A DNA stretch of 36,908 nucleotides, taken from Hyphomicrobiales bacterium (GTDB taxonomy: Bacteria; Pseudomonadota; Alphaproteobacteria; Rhizobiales; Rhizobiaceae). Every line of letters starts with the position of its first letter. The first letter of the stretch is position 1. Shown piece by piece: positions 8,430 to 17,597 of this stretch. The stretch is from NCBI GenBank assembly GCA_021775495.1, contig JAJFHT010000218.1, positions 1-36,908 of the forward strand. Direction: 5' to 3'. Position numbers and translations under genes: made by a program. The notes under the pieces were generated by a model, which was given only the letters and a program-made list of their open reading frames with translations, searched no databases and was not told the origin of the DNA.

Positions 8430-9602
8430 TCACAGGCTGCGCGCGATCAGCAGTTTCATGATCTCGTTGGTGCCGCCATAAATGCGCTGCACCCGGGCGT
8501 CGCGATACATACGCGCGATCGGATATTCGTTCATGAAACCATAACCGCCGTGCAGTTGCAGGCATTCATCGACTACCTTGCACTGCATATCGGTCGACAG
8601 GTATTTGGCCATCGATGCGGTGGTCGGATCGAGCTGTCCGGCCAAGTGCCGTTCGATGCAGTTGTTGATGAACGCCTTCAGCATGGTGGCCTCTGACTTC
8701 AGTTCCGCCAGCTTGAACTGGGTGTTCTGAAATTCGATAACGGCCTGGCCAAAGGCCTTGCGTTCCTTGACATAATCGATGGTGACCGCCAGCGCGCGTT
8801 CGATCATCGCCAGTGCCTGGTTGGCGATCAGCAGCCGCTCCTGCGGCAATTGCTGCATGAGCTGGACAAAACCCTGCCCTTCTTCGGTCCCGATCATGTT
8901 GGATGTCGGGATGCGGACATTGTTGAAAAAGAGTTCGGACGTGTCGTTGGACTTGAGGCCGATCTTGTCGAGGTTGCGGCCGCGCTCAAAGCCCTCGACT
9001 TCATCGGTCTCGACGACCATCAGCGAGGTGCCCTTGGCGCCGGCCTTCGGGTCTGTCTTGGTGACAACGATGATGAAATTGGCATGTTGGCCATTGGTAA
9101 TGAAGGTCTTTGAACCGTTGATGACAAAATGATTGCCATCCTTTTTCGCGGTCGTCTTCACTCCCTGCAGATCGGAACCGGCACCCGGTTCTGTCATCGC
9201 AATGGCGCCGATCAGCTCACCGCTGGCCAAACGTGGAAGCCAGTTCTTTTTCTGCTCCTCGGAGCCGTAGTGCAAAATGTAGGGCGCAACGATGGCGTTG
9301 TGCAGGCAGATACCGAATCCGTCAGTTCCAGCGTGGCCAAGAGCTTCGGCGATCATCGCCTCGTGGGCGTAAGTACCACCGACGCCGCCGTAGGCTTCCG
9401 GCATCGACGCGCAGAGTAGACCGTTTTCGCCGGCTTTTTCCCAGACAGAGCGGTCGACCATCTCCTGTTCTTCAAAACGGTCATAGTGTGGGGCGATTTC
9501 GGCCTCGATGAATTTCGCGGTCGTATCGCGGACCATGACGACGTCCTCTTCCATCCACGCCGGAGACGGCATGTCGAGGACTTCCGATGGCATTGTTGCC
9601 AA
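8430..9602 (-). CDS. Acyl-CoA dehydrogenase, LCAD/IVD-type catalytic subclass
   Basis: A 390-residue FAD acyl-CoA dehydrogenase. [18 protein letters not shown] and ITNGQHANF are the flavin/substrate signature region; [19 protein letters not shown] is the C-terminal signature. At the position where medium-chain enzymes have the catalytic Glu (YEG) this protein has YGG. Instead it has ELPQERLL-like sequence ([13 protein letters not shown]) on the helix where long-chain and isovaleryl-CoA dehydrogenases carry the base. It is therefore likely to oxidise long or branched acyl-CoA. A TTG at 9602 lies 7 bases after GGAG and is the better-placed start; ATG 9593 is the alternative. It is the second gene of the MerR-controlled operon. 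Confidence 0.93.
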   Translation of the reverse strand: MATMPSEVLDMPSPAWMEEDVVMVRDTTAKFIEAEIAPHYDRFEEQEMVDRSVWEKAGENGLLCASMPEAYGGVGGTYAHEAMIAEALGHAGTDGFGICLHNAIVAPYILHYGSEEQKKNWLPRLASGELIGAIAMTEPGAGSDLQGVKTTAKKDGNHFVINGSKTFITNGQHANFIIVVTKTDPKAGAKGTSLMVVETDEVEGFERGRNLDKIGLKSNDTSELFFNNVRIPTSNMIGTEEGQGFVQLMQQLPQERLLIANQALAMIERALAVTIDYVKERKAFGQAVIEFQNTQFKLAELKSEATMLKAFINNCIERHLAGQLDPTTASMAKYLSTDMQCKVVDECLQLHGGYGFMNEYPIARMYRDARVQRIYGGTNEIMKLLIARSL

Positions 9603-9677
9603 TGGGCTGCTCCCTGAACTGTTCCTTTTGGATACGTGCCACAGGCCGGCCGGGACCGACCCACGATGTCTTGAAAC

Positions 9678-11474
9678 TTAGAACGCCTCGGCAGAAAGCG
9701 CCATCATGGAATCGGCGCCACTTTCGATACGCGCCCGATGGGCAACAGTCTCGGGCATGATCCGTTCCATGAAAAACCGCGCCGTGACCAGTTTGGTCTC
9801 ATAGAACGATGCCGCGCCGTTGGCCTCCTCCGCCATCTTGCGCTGCGCGGTCTTCGCGGTCTCGGCCCACATGAAGCCAAGCGCGACCAGACCGAACATG
9901 TGCATGTAGTCGGTCGATCCTGCGCCGGCATTGTCAGGGTTTTTGGGTCCATTCTGCATGAACCACATGGTTGCGGCCTGCAGGTCGTTCAGCCCTTTCT
10001 TCAGATGTTTGGTGTAGAAACCGAGGGTCTCGTCGCCGCGGTTCTCCTCACAGAAATCGCCGACTTCCTTGAAGAAGGCGGTGACCGCGCGGCCGCCGTC
10101 CTGCGCCAGTTTGCGTCCGACGAGATCAAGCGCCTGAACGCCGTTTGTGCCCTCATAGAGCATCGCAATGCGGGCATCGCGGACAAACTGGCTCATGCCC
10201 CATTCTTCAATATAGCCGTGGCCGCCATACATTTGCTGCGCCATCACGGCGTGGTCGAAGCCCTTGTCAGTCAGCACGCCTTTGAGGATCGGCGTCATCA
10301 AACCCATATGGTCATCGGCCATTTGCCGTTCTTTCTCATCACCGGAACGATGGGCGATGTCGGAACGGAGGGCTGACCACAGAAGCAGGGCGCGTCCCGC
10401 CTCGTTGAACGCGCGGATGGTCATCAGCACGCGACGCACATCAGGATGCACGATGATCGGATCGGCCTTCTTGTCCGGTGCCTTGACACCCGAGAGCGAA
10501 CGGCCCTGCAGACGTTCACGCGCATAATCGACGGCGTTCTGGTAGGCCACTTCGCCGAGTGCCAGACCCTGCAGGCCAACCCCGAGCCGGGCTTCGTTCA
10601 TCATCGTGAACATCGCCTTCAGGCCTTTGTTCTCCTCGCCGAGCAGATAACCGACAGCATCGTCAAAATTCATGACGCAGGTCGAGTTGCCGTGAATACC
10701 CATCTTTTCTTCGATGGACCCGCACGACGCAGGATTGCGCGCGCCGGGATTGCCGTCGCCGTCGAGGGTGAATTTTGGGACAATGAAAAGCGAGATGCCC
10801 TTGACGCCGTCAGGTGCGCCTTCGATCCGGGCCAGCACCAGATGCACGATGTTTTGCGACATGTCGTGTTCGCCGGCCGAAATGAAAATCTTCTGGCCGG
10901 AGATCTTGTAGGACCCATCGCCCTGCGGAACCGCCTTGCTGCGCAGAAGCCCCAGATCGGTGCCGCAATGCGGCTCGGTCAGGTTCATGGTACCGGTCCA
11001 GGCGCCTTCGGCCATCTTCGGCAGCCAGGTCGATTTCTGGTCTTCCGTTCCGTGTGCGGCAATCGCCGCCATCGCGCCCTGGGTCAGTCCGGGATACATC
11101 ATCAATGCCATATTGGCCGAGATCATGTATTCGCCGACGGCCGAATGGATTGTGTAGGGCAAGCCCTGTCCGCCATATTCGGGATCGACGGCAAGACCCA
11201 TCCAACCGCCTTCGCAATATTGATCATAGGCGGCCTTGAACCCGTCGGGGGTGGTGACAGATCCATCGTCGAGACGGGTACAGCCCTGCTGGTCACCAAC
11301 CTGGTTCAGCGGCTGAAGGACGTTCTCGGCCAGTTTGGCGCCTTCGTTGAGGATCGCCTCGAGTATGTCCGGGGTCGCATCGGAGAAACCGGGAAGATTA
11401 TTGTAGCGTTCGTATCCAAGCACATCGTTCAGTACAAACAATGTGTCCTGCACCGGGGCCCTGTAGGTCGGCAT
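9678..11474 (-). CDS. Acyl-CoA dehydrogenase with extra C-terminal domain (~600-aa class)
   Basis: A 598-residue acyl-CoA dehydrogenase of the long class that begins [19 protein letters not shown]. The flavin/substrate region is [19 protein letters not shown], and the catalytic Glu is in [19 protein letters not shown], followed by the roughly 130-residue helical C-terminal extension typical of this class. The class includes general long-chain acyl-CoA dehydrogenases and the methylmercaptopropionyl-CoA dehydrogenase DmdC, which cannot be separated by eye; the beta-oxidation context favours fatty acids. The start at 11474 follows GGAGG at the ideal distance, while an upstream extension to 11657 covers operator DNA. 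It is the first enzyme gene downstream of the palindromic operator. Confidence 0.93.
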   Translation of the reverse strand: MPTYRAPVQDTLFVLNDVLGYERYNNLPGFSDATPDILEAILNEGAKLAENVLQPLNQVGDQQGCTRLDDGSVTTPDGFKAAYDQYCEGGWMGLAVDPEYGGQGLPYTIHSAVGEYMISANMALMMYPGLTQGAMAAIAAHGTEDQKSTWLPKMAEGAWTGTMNLTEPHCGTDLGLLRSKAVPQGDGSYKISGQKIFISAGEHDMSQNIVHLVLARIEGAPDGVKGISLFIVPKFTLDGDGNPGARNPASCGSIEEKMGIHGNSTCVMNFDDAVGYLLGEENKGLKAMFTMMNEARLGVGLQGLALGEVAYQNAVDYARERLQGRSLSGVKAPDKKADPIIVHPDVRRVLMTIRAFNEAGRALLLWSALRSDIAHRSGDEKERQMADDHMGLMTPILKGVLTDKGFDHAVMAQQMYGGHGYIEEWGMSQFVRDARIAMLYEGTNGVQALDLVGRKLAQDGGRAVTAFFKEVGDFCEENRGDETLGFYTKHLKKGLNDLQAATMWFMQNGPKNPDNAGAGSTDYMHMFGLVALGFMWAETAKTAQRKMAEEANGAASFYETKLVTARFFMERIMPETVAHRARIESGADSMMALSAEAF

Positions 11475-11565
11475 GCCTTTTCCTCCAAATGAAACTGTCC
11501 ATCTTGTCCGGGGGAGCGATCGGAAAAAATCGTCCGGACGGGTTCTGGCTATCGGCTTAACAAAT

Positions 11566-11589
11566 TTTGACGTTTGCGTAAACGTCAAA
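11566..11589 (-). promoter_or_regulatory. Palindromic operator, probable MerR-family site upstream of the beta-oxidation operon
   Basis: Perfect 10-bp arms TTTGACGTTT and AAACGTCAAA are separated by 4 bases, 92 bases before the acyl-CoA dehydrogenase ATG. On the minus strand TTGACG can act as a -35 element with TGTTAA about 20 bases later, the long spacer favoured by MerR-type activators. The motif shares its ACGTTT core with the site upstream of the MerR gene itself and resembles published LiuR-type palindromes. Confidence 0.65.
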
Positions 11590-11600
11590 TATTTGGGAGC

Positions 11601-11625
11601 GACAGCCCTGCACTGCAGGGCTGTC
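11601..11625. repeat. 25-base near-perfect palindrome (hairpin)
   Basis: Twelve-base arms GACAGCCCTGCA and TGCAGGGCTGTC flank a single C. It lies between the MerR stop (11763) and the operator at 11566-11589. With no T-run on either side it may be a transcript-end hairpin isolating merR from the operon promoter, or a protein-binding palindrome. Confidence 0.6.
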
Positions 11626-11762
11626 ATCCCCAATTTCGCCGGGCCGGCGACGCGCAATCCGATCGGTTATCGAATTGTGCGCGACAAACTGCCCTCGCCC
11701 GGCGCCCACAAGTTGAATGGGTCGGTGTCAGTGTGTCGGAATCGAAGTCGGGAGGTAATATC

Positions 11763-12236
11763 TCAGGCAGCCGAGTTCGGTGCGACTTCGGCCAGTTTTT
11801 CCTGAACGGTCGTGATGGCGGCCTGCAATTCGTCAATCGCTTCGGAGATCGCCTCGCGTTGCCCGAAAAGACGCTCAAGCTGCCGCTCCGATTTCTCCAA
11901 TGCAACTTTCAACTGACGGACATTGCTGCCGTTCGGGTCGTACAGATCCATCATCTGTTTGACATCGCGTAGCGAAAAACCGACCTTGCGCCCAAGCAGA
12001 ACCAGTTTCAGTCGTGTGATATCGCTGTTGCGATAAAGGCGCGTATTGCCGACCCGCAAAGGCGATATCAGTTCCTTGTCCTCATAGAATCTCAGGGTCC
12101 GCATCGTTACCCCGAACAATTTGGCCATCTCACCGATGCGAATCAGTTCCGCAGAATCTGTGTTGATTGCCGTATCTATCGAATTCATGTCGTCAGTTGC
12201 CACAGCGCCGCCGCCGGGTTCGGTATTAATCGTCAT
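11763..12236 (-). CDS. MerR-family transcriptional regulator of the beta-oxidation operon
   Basis: A 157-residue MerR-type regulator. An N-terminal polar extension (1-30) precedes the winged helix-turn-helix: IRIGEMAKLFGVTMRTLRFYEDKELISP (about 32-59), then GNTRLYRNSDITRL. A long coiled-coil dimerisation helix runs about 105-150. There is no metal-binding cysteine cluster at the C-terminus, so it is not a metal sensor; a CoA-ester ligand is plausible by analogy with LiuR-type regulators. ATG 12236 is chosen; ATG 12188 would drop the polar extension, and neither has a strong ribosome site. It lies upstream of the acyl-CoA dehydrogenase genes on the same strand. Matching palindromes precede both units, suggesting autoregulation and control of the operon. 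Confidence 0.88.
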   Translation of the reverse strand: MTINTEPGGGAVATDDMNSIDTAINTDSAELIRIGEMAKLFGVTMRTLRFYEDKELISPLRVGNTRLYRNSDITRLKLVLLGRKVGFSLRDVKQMMDLYDPNGSNVRQLKVALEKSERQLERLFGQREAISEAIDELQAAITTVQEKLAEVAPNSAA

Positions 12237-12372
12237 CTTAGTCACCAGCAAAAGCAACCGCGAGATCGCATCGCAGCGGCGCGATGACCACATTGATGGA
12301 ATCTGCGATTTGAGTTTTTCAGAGGCGGGCCGCCGATTTTTGTTCAAAATCGCCGCAGGCCCAGCGCCGTTA

Positions 12373-12386
12373 TTACGTTTACGTAA
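12373..12386 (-). promoter_or_regulatory. Palindromic site upstream of merR (candidate autoregulatory operator)
   Basis: TTACGTTTACGTAA forms half-sites TTACGT/ACGTAA, 137 bases upstream of the MerR start. It shares the ACGTTT…CGTAA core with the operator at 11566-11589. The surrounding 12237-12681 interval (445 bases) separates the divergent merR and podJ-like genes and is AT-rich around 12435-12490. I see an imperfect CtrA-like element there (GTTAA-N7-TTTA at 12471-12486) that could serve the podJ-like gene, but the match is not exact. Confidence 0.55.
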
Positions 12387-12681
12387 GGATCATATAGTAG
12401 CGATCAAAAATTCTTTCAAGGCGCTTAGAACGAGGATTTTCTCAACGAATTATTAAATTCGGTAACAAAGGTTAACACCTTGTTTACCACGTTCGGGGAA
12501 TGGTGCGTGTATCGGCGTTCCATGCCTTCCGAGATTTCGGGCAGTGCATAGTTTGCTGATCCGAGGGAATCAAGACTTTCAAAGACCGGCAATCCATGCC
12601 CCGTGTCTTCTTTGTTTCCCATCGGAGAACTCTGGAGATTTGCCGGATCGCAACCGGCACAGGACTTTGGTGGACGCGCAA

Positions 12682-15600
12682 ATGAGCAAACGACAGTCTT
12701 ACCTGGATTCACTCAATGCCGGTCGGCAGCGTCGGCCCCGGGCTTCCGTGGATGAACTCAGCCGGACATTGGAAAACCTTGAAGCGCGGTTCAAATCGAT
12801 ATCGGCGGAACAACCGCATCCCCGCCGCGATTCCCATAGCGATGATATTGCCGCTCGTATGGAACGGCTCTCCAATGAAGCCGCCTATCCGGGCGACAAT
12901 TGGAGCGCGCGCGGCGGAGCCGCCACGCGGAGCCGGAGACCTGCCGGAACAACGCATTCCGCAACCCCGTTTCAGACACTGGCGCGCGATTTCGAGCGCG
13001 CACGGGAACAGGATGAGGGTGTCGCTGCGGTGTCGCGCATCGCGACGGAACTGCGCGACCTTCGCGAAGAAATGCGCAATGAGATGAATACCGGACTGCA
13101 CCGCGAATTCGAATCCCTGCGTGACGACATCGAGCGCGCCTATGCCAGCGCATCGAATGGTTCGAACAGTTTGGAGCTGAGACGCGAACTCGACCGTATT
13201 TCAAGAGCCGTCCAGAGTCTGGCGGAAAAAAATGACGACAAGGGAATCAACCTGCTGCGCCTCGAAATGGAGGAGGTCAAACAGGCCATCGGTTCGCTGG
13301 CGCGGGAAGACACGTTGAGATCCGTCGACAACCACTGGAACGAATTCGGCCGACGTTGGGACGCATTTGAAGAGCGTGTTGCCAGCCAGCCGGCCCAACC
13401 GGTCAACGATCCTGCTCTGGGTGCGCTTTATGAACGGCTTGAAGAGATCAGCGAAGCGGTACAGGAACTGCCGGAATCGCTGTCGCTACGCTCGCTTGAC
13501 GAAAAAGTGCGCACCATTGCGAACGCGCTCGACCAATTTTCCGATGTGCAAAACCGGGTTTCTCCCGAAGCCTTCGGAGTGATCGAAGCGCGGCTTGATG
13601 AAATAAGCCGTGCGATCATCGCCTCCTCCGTGGCCAATCATCCGAGTGGTGCGGTCGACAATGCCATTCTGGAGCGTATCGAGACCGGCATGTCATCGCT
13701 GGCCAATCAATTGGAAGTTCTGGACGGTGACCGGCCGGCGATATTCGAAAGCCTGACACAGCTGTCGCAGCGCATCGAGGATATTGCCCGCCGGGCCGAT
13801 CAGCCCAGCGAAGCGATCGAGCATTTGGCCGTTCAGATCGAATCGATTTCCCGGCGTGTCGAACAGGCCGGAGACGGAATCGACAGCGATGCCGTGCTGA
13901 GAACACTTGAAAACCGGCTGCAGGATCTTTCGGAAAAGATCGACCGCCAGCAGGGCGACGCGAATACCCGCAACGAGGTTTTGCTTCGCGACCTGGAAAC
14001 CCAGCTTTCGCAGATGAGCCAGAGGCTTGACGCACGCGAGTCGGAGCCCACGAACATCGAGGCTTCTCTGATGGAGGCCATCGACGCGCGATTTACCGCA
14101 TTCTCTTCACAGCTTGACGAGGGCCGAGGTCAGACAGACCCGCAGGCCATGCAGAAGCTGGAAAACCGGCTGGACAGCATTTCATCGCAACTTGATTCAT
14201 CGACCCAGCAGTTCGCCGGTGTCGATCCGGCGCTGATCCGCAGTCTTGAGGAACAGGTCTCCGGCCTGTCGAGCTACCTTTCGCAACCCTCCGGTTCCAT
14301 GCCGGAATTCGAAGACATCCAACCGCGCCTGATCTCGATCGAAAAGTCGATCGCCGGCAGCCGGGTAGATATCATGGACGCGGCAAGGCACGCCGCCGAG
14401 GAAGCGGTAAAGAACATTTCGTCCGATGGAGGCGATTCCGTAGCGGTTACCGGCCTTGCCGGAGATCTGAAATCGCTTGAACAGCTCGCTCGAAAATCCG
14501 ATGAACGCAACACCCGCACGTTCGAAGCCATCCACGACACTTTGCTGAAGATCGTCGATCGCCTGGGTTCACTCGAAAACGTTCAACGACAGCCCGAACC
14601 GGCACCTCTTCAGGAAAAAATGGCGGTCGAGACAACACCTTCGGTCGACCCTTACGAAGAGCACCCGGCACAGGTGGATGACGTTGCCGTTGTCGAAGAG
14701 GTTCACGCCGACGCCCGGATGGAAGATCCGGAGGCGCATGACGAATCGCAGAACAAATCGCTGTTCTCCGGCATTTCCCGTGCCCTTGCGGGACGAAAGA
14801 AATCTGACACCGGCGAACTGGCCGGAGACGCGCCGGTTGACGAGGCACCGGCCATGCCGAAGGCCGATCTCGACCCGCATTTCGATGACGACATGGCCAA
14901 TCGGCCGCTGGAGCCGGGCTCAGGAGCCCCGGATCTGCAGGAGATCATGAAACGGGTGCGCAAGGAGCGCAGCCAGCCTGTAGTGCCGGACGAAACCAAC
15001 GCCAGCCAATCCGATTTTATCGCTGCGGCACGCCGCGCTGCCCAGGCAGCCGCTGCCGAGGCGGAAGTCCTGAAGAAGAAGTCGGAAAACTCCGGTGATT
15101 CCGGTCGTTTCCAGGCCCGCGAGTTCCTCAAGCTCAAGCGCAAACCCATTCTCATGGCGGCCGCCGCGATCATGATCGCACTGGCCGGACTGCAACTCGG
15201 CAAGGCATTCATCTCCGATCAGGAACAGGTCGCATCGATTGATGCCGACCCGGTGCCGGTGGTCAGCGAGCAGATGGAACTGCCGGCCGACCCTATCGAC
15301 ATGGTGATGGATGAGACGCTGGTGGCGGATCCTGACATGGCGACCGAGGATCAGGTTCGTATCGTCGAAACCGATGGCGAAGCGCAGGATTCGGTGCCAA
15401 CACAATTCGTTTCAACCGGCGACAATGCTGCGTCCCAGGCCAGCGCCGATACCGGCATGAGCGCGCCGGTAATGGCTCGCGAAACTGCCAAACCGGCGCC
15501 TGTGACATCTGCGGCCGCCACCCAGGACTATGTGGTGCCACCAATCGATGCCGGTCCGGTAACGTTGCGCGAAGCGGCTATGGAAGGCAATCCGAGGGCG

Positions 15601-16383
15601 ATGTTTGCAATCGGTGCGCGTTATGCCAAGGGCCGCGGCGTGAAAGCCGATATGGCGGAAGCCGGCAAGTGGTACGAGCGCGCAGCTGATCTCGGATTTG
15701 CACCGGCACAGTACCGGATCGGAAATTTCACCGAGAAGGGCATCGGCGTCAAGCGTGACCTGAAGACGGCAAAGACCTGGTATCAGCTCGCCGCCGCGCA
15801 GGGCAACGCCAGTGCCATGCACAATCTTGCAGTGCTTCACGCCATGGGCACCGAGGGATCAGTCGACAATGATTCCGCCGCACGCTGGTTTATCGAGGCG
15901 GCCGAACTCGGCGTCCGCGACAGCCAGTTCAACCTTGGAATTCTGGCCGCCAAGGGCGTTGGGATGAAACAGGACCTCGGCGAATCCTACAAATGGTTCG
16001 CGCTCGCCGCCAAATCCGGTGACAAGGATGCGGCTACCAAACGCGACGAGGTGGCCAATGCGATGCAGCCGGAGCAATTGACCCGGGCCCGCGCGGCGGC
16101 AGAGCTGTGGAAGCCGAAAACGCTGAACCAGGAGGCCAACTCTGTCGAAATTCCGGACGAATGGACGGAGAGCCAGGGGCGTACCGCCAGCATCGACATG
16201 AAAAAGGCCGTCACCAATATCCAGCTGATTCTGAACAAGAACGGATATGATGCCGGACCGCCGGACGGATTGATGGGCGCGCGGACCAAATCCGCAATCA
16301 AGGCGTTCCAGAAAGCGAACGGAATGAAGGCGACCGGCGAGGTCAATGAAGAGCTCGTTCGGGTGCTGCTGGACAAGAAATAA
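12682..16383 (+). CDS. podJ: PodJ-like polar organelle development protein (coiled coil – TM – Sel1 repeats – peptidoglycan-binding domain)
   Basis: A 1233-residue protein with the PodJ layout. It has a cytoplasmic, highly charged coiled-coil-rich region (about 1-720), with recurrent heptad-like segments such as RLEEISEAVQELPESL and RLDEISRAI. A single membrane helix follows (about 822-843, ILMAAAAIMIALAGLQLGKAF), then a low-complexity linker. The predicted periplasmic part has Sel1-like repeats (about 960-1130, e.g. YAKGRGVKADMAEAGKWYERAADLG and RIGNFTEKGIGVKRDLKTAKTWYQLAA) and a C-terminal peptidoglycan-binding domain (about 1173-1230, LNKNGYDAGPPDGLMGARTKSAIKAFQ). PodJ localises to the new/old pole in Caulobacter and rhizobia and organises polar growth factors. 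ATG 12682 (MSKRQSYLDSLNAGRQ) matches the usual rhizobial N-terminus; an in-frame ATG at 12544 lies in intergenic sequence. Confidence 0.85.
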   Translation: MSKRQSYLDSLNAGRQRRPRASVDELSRTLENLEARFKSISAEQPHPRRDSHSDDIAARMERLSNEAAYPGDNWSARGGAATRSRRPAGTTHSATPFQTLARDFERAREQDEGVAAVSRIATELRDLREEMRNEMNTGLHREFESLRDDIERAYASASNGSNSLELRRELDRISRAVQSLAEKNDDKGINLLRLEMEEVKQAIGSLAREDTLRSVDNHWNEFGRRWDAFEERVASQPAQPVNDPALGALYERLEEISEAVQELPESLSLRSLDEKVRTIANALDQFSDVQNRVSPEAFGVIEARLDEISRAIIASSVANHPSGAVDNAILERIETGMSSLANQLEVLDGDRPAIFESLTQLSQRIEDIARRADQPSEAIEHLAVQIESISRRVEQAGDGIDSDAVLRTLENRLQDLSEKIDRQQGDANTRNEVLLRDLETQLSQMSQRLDARESEPTNIEASLMEAIDARFTAFSSQLDEGRGQTDPQAMQKLENRLDSISSQLDSSTQQFAGVDPALIRSLEEQVSGLSSYLSQPSGSMPEFEDIQPRLISIEKSIAGSRVDIMDAARHAAEEAVKNISSDGGDSVAVTGLAGDLKSLEQLARKSDERNTRTFEAIHDTLLKIVDRLGSLENVQRQPEPAPLQEKMAVETTPSVDPYEEHPAQVDDVAVVEEVHADARMEDPEAHDESQNKSLFSGISRALAGRKKSDTGELAGDAPVDEAPAMPKADLDPHFDDDMANRPLEPGSGAPDLQEIMKRVRKERSQPVVPDETNASQSDFIAAARRAAQAAAAEAEVLKKKSENSGDSGRFQAREFLKLKRKPILMAAAAIMIALAGLQLGKAFISDQEQVASIDADPVPVVSEQMELPADPIDMVMDETLVADPDMATEDQVRIVETDGEAQDSVPTQFVSTGDNAASQASADTGMSAPVMARETAKPAPVTSAAATQDYVVPPIDAGPVTLREAAMEGNPRAMFAIGARYAKGRGVKADMAEAGKWYERAADLGFAPAQYRIGNFTEKGIGVKRDLKTAKTWYQLAAAQGNASAMHNLAVLHAMGTEGSVDNDSAARWFIEAAELGVRDSQFNLGILAAKGVGMKQDLGESYKWFALAAKSGDKDAATKRDEVANAMQPEQLTRARAAAELWKPKTLNQEANSVEIPDEWTESQGRTASIDMKKAVTNIQLILNKNGYDAGPPDGLMGARTKSAIKAFQKANGMKATGEVNEELVRVLLDKK

Positions 16384-16535
16384 TACCGCGGCAGCCTGCC
16401 AACGGCCTGGCCACTAACCAATTGCACGTTCGGCGTTTGACTTCACATTCGGTTGGGCGCATGTACGAAAGCGGTTCAGGCGACCTTTGTTCGAACCTGA
16501 CCGAAAGGGTTTCGGCCCATTATCAAAATGAACCC

Positions 16536-16573
16536 GGTTTCAGCCGAGTGCATTTTCATCATGGGCTGAAATC
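16536..16573 (+). terminator. Candidate terminator downstream of the podJ-like gene
   Basis: A 10-bp stem (GGTTTCAGCC with GGCTGAAATC, one G·U pair) with an 18-base loop is followed by CCTGTTTT. It lies in the 286-base gap between the podJ-like gene and the TSUP exporter gene. The loop is long and the T-run short, so this is a weak call. Confidence 0.4.
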
Positions 16574-16669
16574 CCTGTTTTGGGCGCTTGCAGACGAGCG
16601 GTGCACCTGCGCGGTGTCCGGTTTCATTGGCAAGCGCGGGATGTCAATGCTTTAGAATGGGTATGCCGG

Positions 16670-17593
16670 GTGGGCATCTATCTCCCCATTGCCGAGTTGT
16701 CGGTCAACATGTTCGTTCTGCTTGCCATGGGCGGCGCGGTCGGCTTCCTGTCCGGCATGTTCGGCGTCGGCGGCGGATTTCTGATCACGCCTCTGCTCAT
16801 ATTCTACAATATTCCGCCGGCCGTCGCCGTTGCTACCGGCGCCAACCAGGTGATCGCTTCCTCCTTTTCCGGTGCGCTGGCGCATTTCAAGCGTGGCACA
16901 CTCGACTTCAAACTCGGCACGGTGTTGCTGGCCGGCGGTATCGTCGGGTCTTCCGTCGGTGTCTATGTCTTTGTCATATTGCGCCGCCTGGGCCAGCTCG
17001 ACCTGATCGTCTCCATTCTCTATGTCGTGTTCCTGGGTACCATCGGCAGCCTGATGTTCGTCGAGAGCATGCGCGCCCTGCGGCAGGCGAAACAGGGTAA
17101 ATCCGTCACCCTGAAAAGGCCGGGCCAGCACAACTGGATCCACCGGCTTCCGCTGAAAATGCGGTTCCGGGCATCGAAGATTTATGTCAGCGTCATTCCG
17201 GTACTCGTGCTCGGGGCGCTCATCGGTTTCCTGGCATCGATCATGGGAGTCGGCGGCGGTTTCATCATGGTACCGGCGATGATCTACCTGTTGAAGGTAC
17301 CGACCAACGTGGTGATCGGCACATCACTGTTTCAGATCATCTTCGTTGCCGCATTCACCACAATCGTCCATTCCTCAGCGAACCAGACCGTCGATGTGGT
17401 GCTGGCATTCCTGCTGATGGTAGGCGGTGTCGCCGGTGCGCAATACGGCACCAAGGTCGGCCAGCGTCTGAGGGGCGAGCAATTGCGTGCTCTGCTCGCC
17501 GCGCTGGTGCTGGCCGTTGCGCTTCGCCTTGGCTACAGCCTGTTCGTCCGGCCGGACGACATCTATTCCCTGACCGGTCTTACGGGAGGATAG
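16670..17593 (+). CDS. TSUP (TauE/SafE) family sulfite/sulfonate exporter-like membrane protein
   Basis: A polytopic membrane protein of about 307 residues. The two internally repeated TSUP signatures are visible: GFLSGMFGVGGGFLITPLLIF near the N-terminus and GFLASIMGVGGGFIMVPAMIY in the second half. Several hydrophobic helices surround a charged loop (LRQAKQGKSVTLKRPGQH). Family members move sulfite, sulfoacetate or other small organosulfur anions, but the substrate here is unknown. The GTG at 16670 (giving MGIYLPIAELSVN) is chosen because homologues begin at this conserved segment; the upstream frame to 16580 is not hydrophobic or conserved-looking. It is followed after 4 bases by the TIGR02186 gene, its habitual partner. 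Confidence 0.9.
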   Translation: MGIYLPIAELSVNMFVLLAMGGAVGFLSGMFGVGGGFLITPLLIFYNIPPAVAVATGANQVIASSFSGALAHFKRGTLDFKLGTVLLAGGIVGSSVGVYVFVILRRLGQLDLIVSILYVVFLGTIGSLMFVESMRALRQAKQGKSVTLKRPGQHNWIHRLPLKMRFRASKIYVSVIPVLVLGALIGFLASIMGVGGGFIMVPAMIYLLKVPTNVVIGTSLFQIIFVAAFTTIVHSSANQTVDVVLAFLLMVGGVAGAQYGTKVGQRLRGEQLRALLAALVLAVALRLGYSLFVRPDDIYSLTGLTGG

Positions 17594-17597
17594 AGAG

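Noticed and set aside
12471-12486. CtrA box upstream of the podJ-like gene
   Set aside because: Only GTTAA-N7-TTTA is present, one base off the full consensus, in an AT-rich stretch where chance matches are likely; mentioned but not called as a site.
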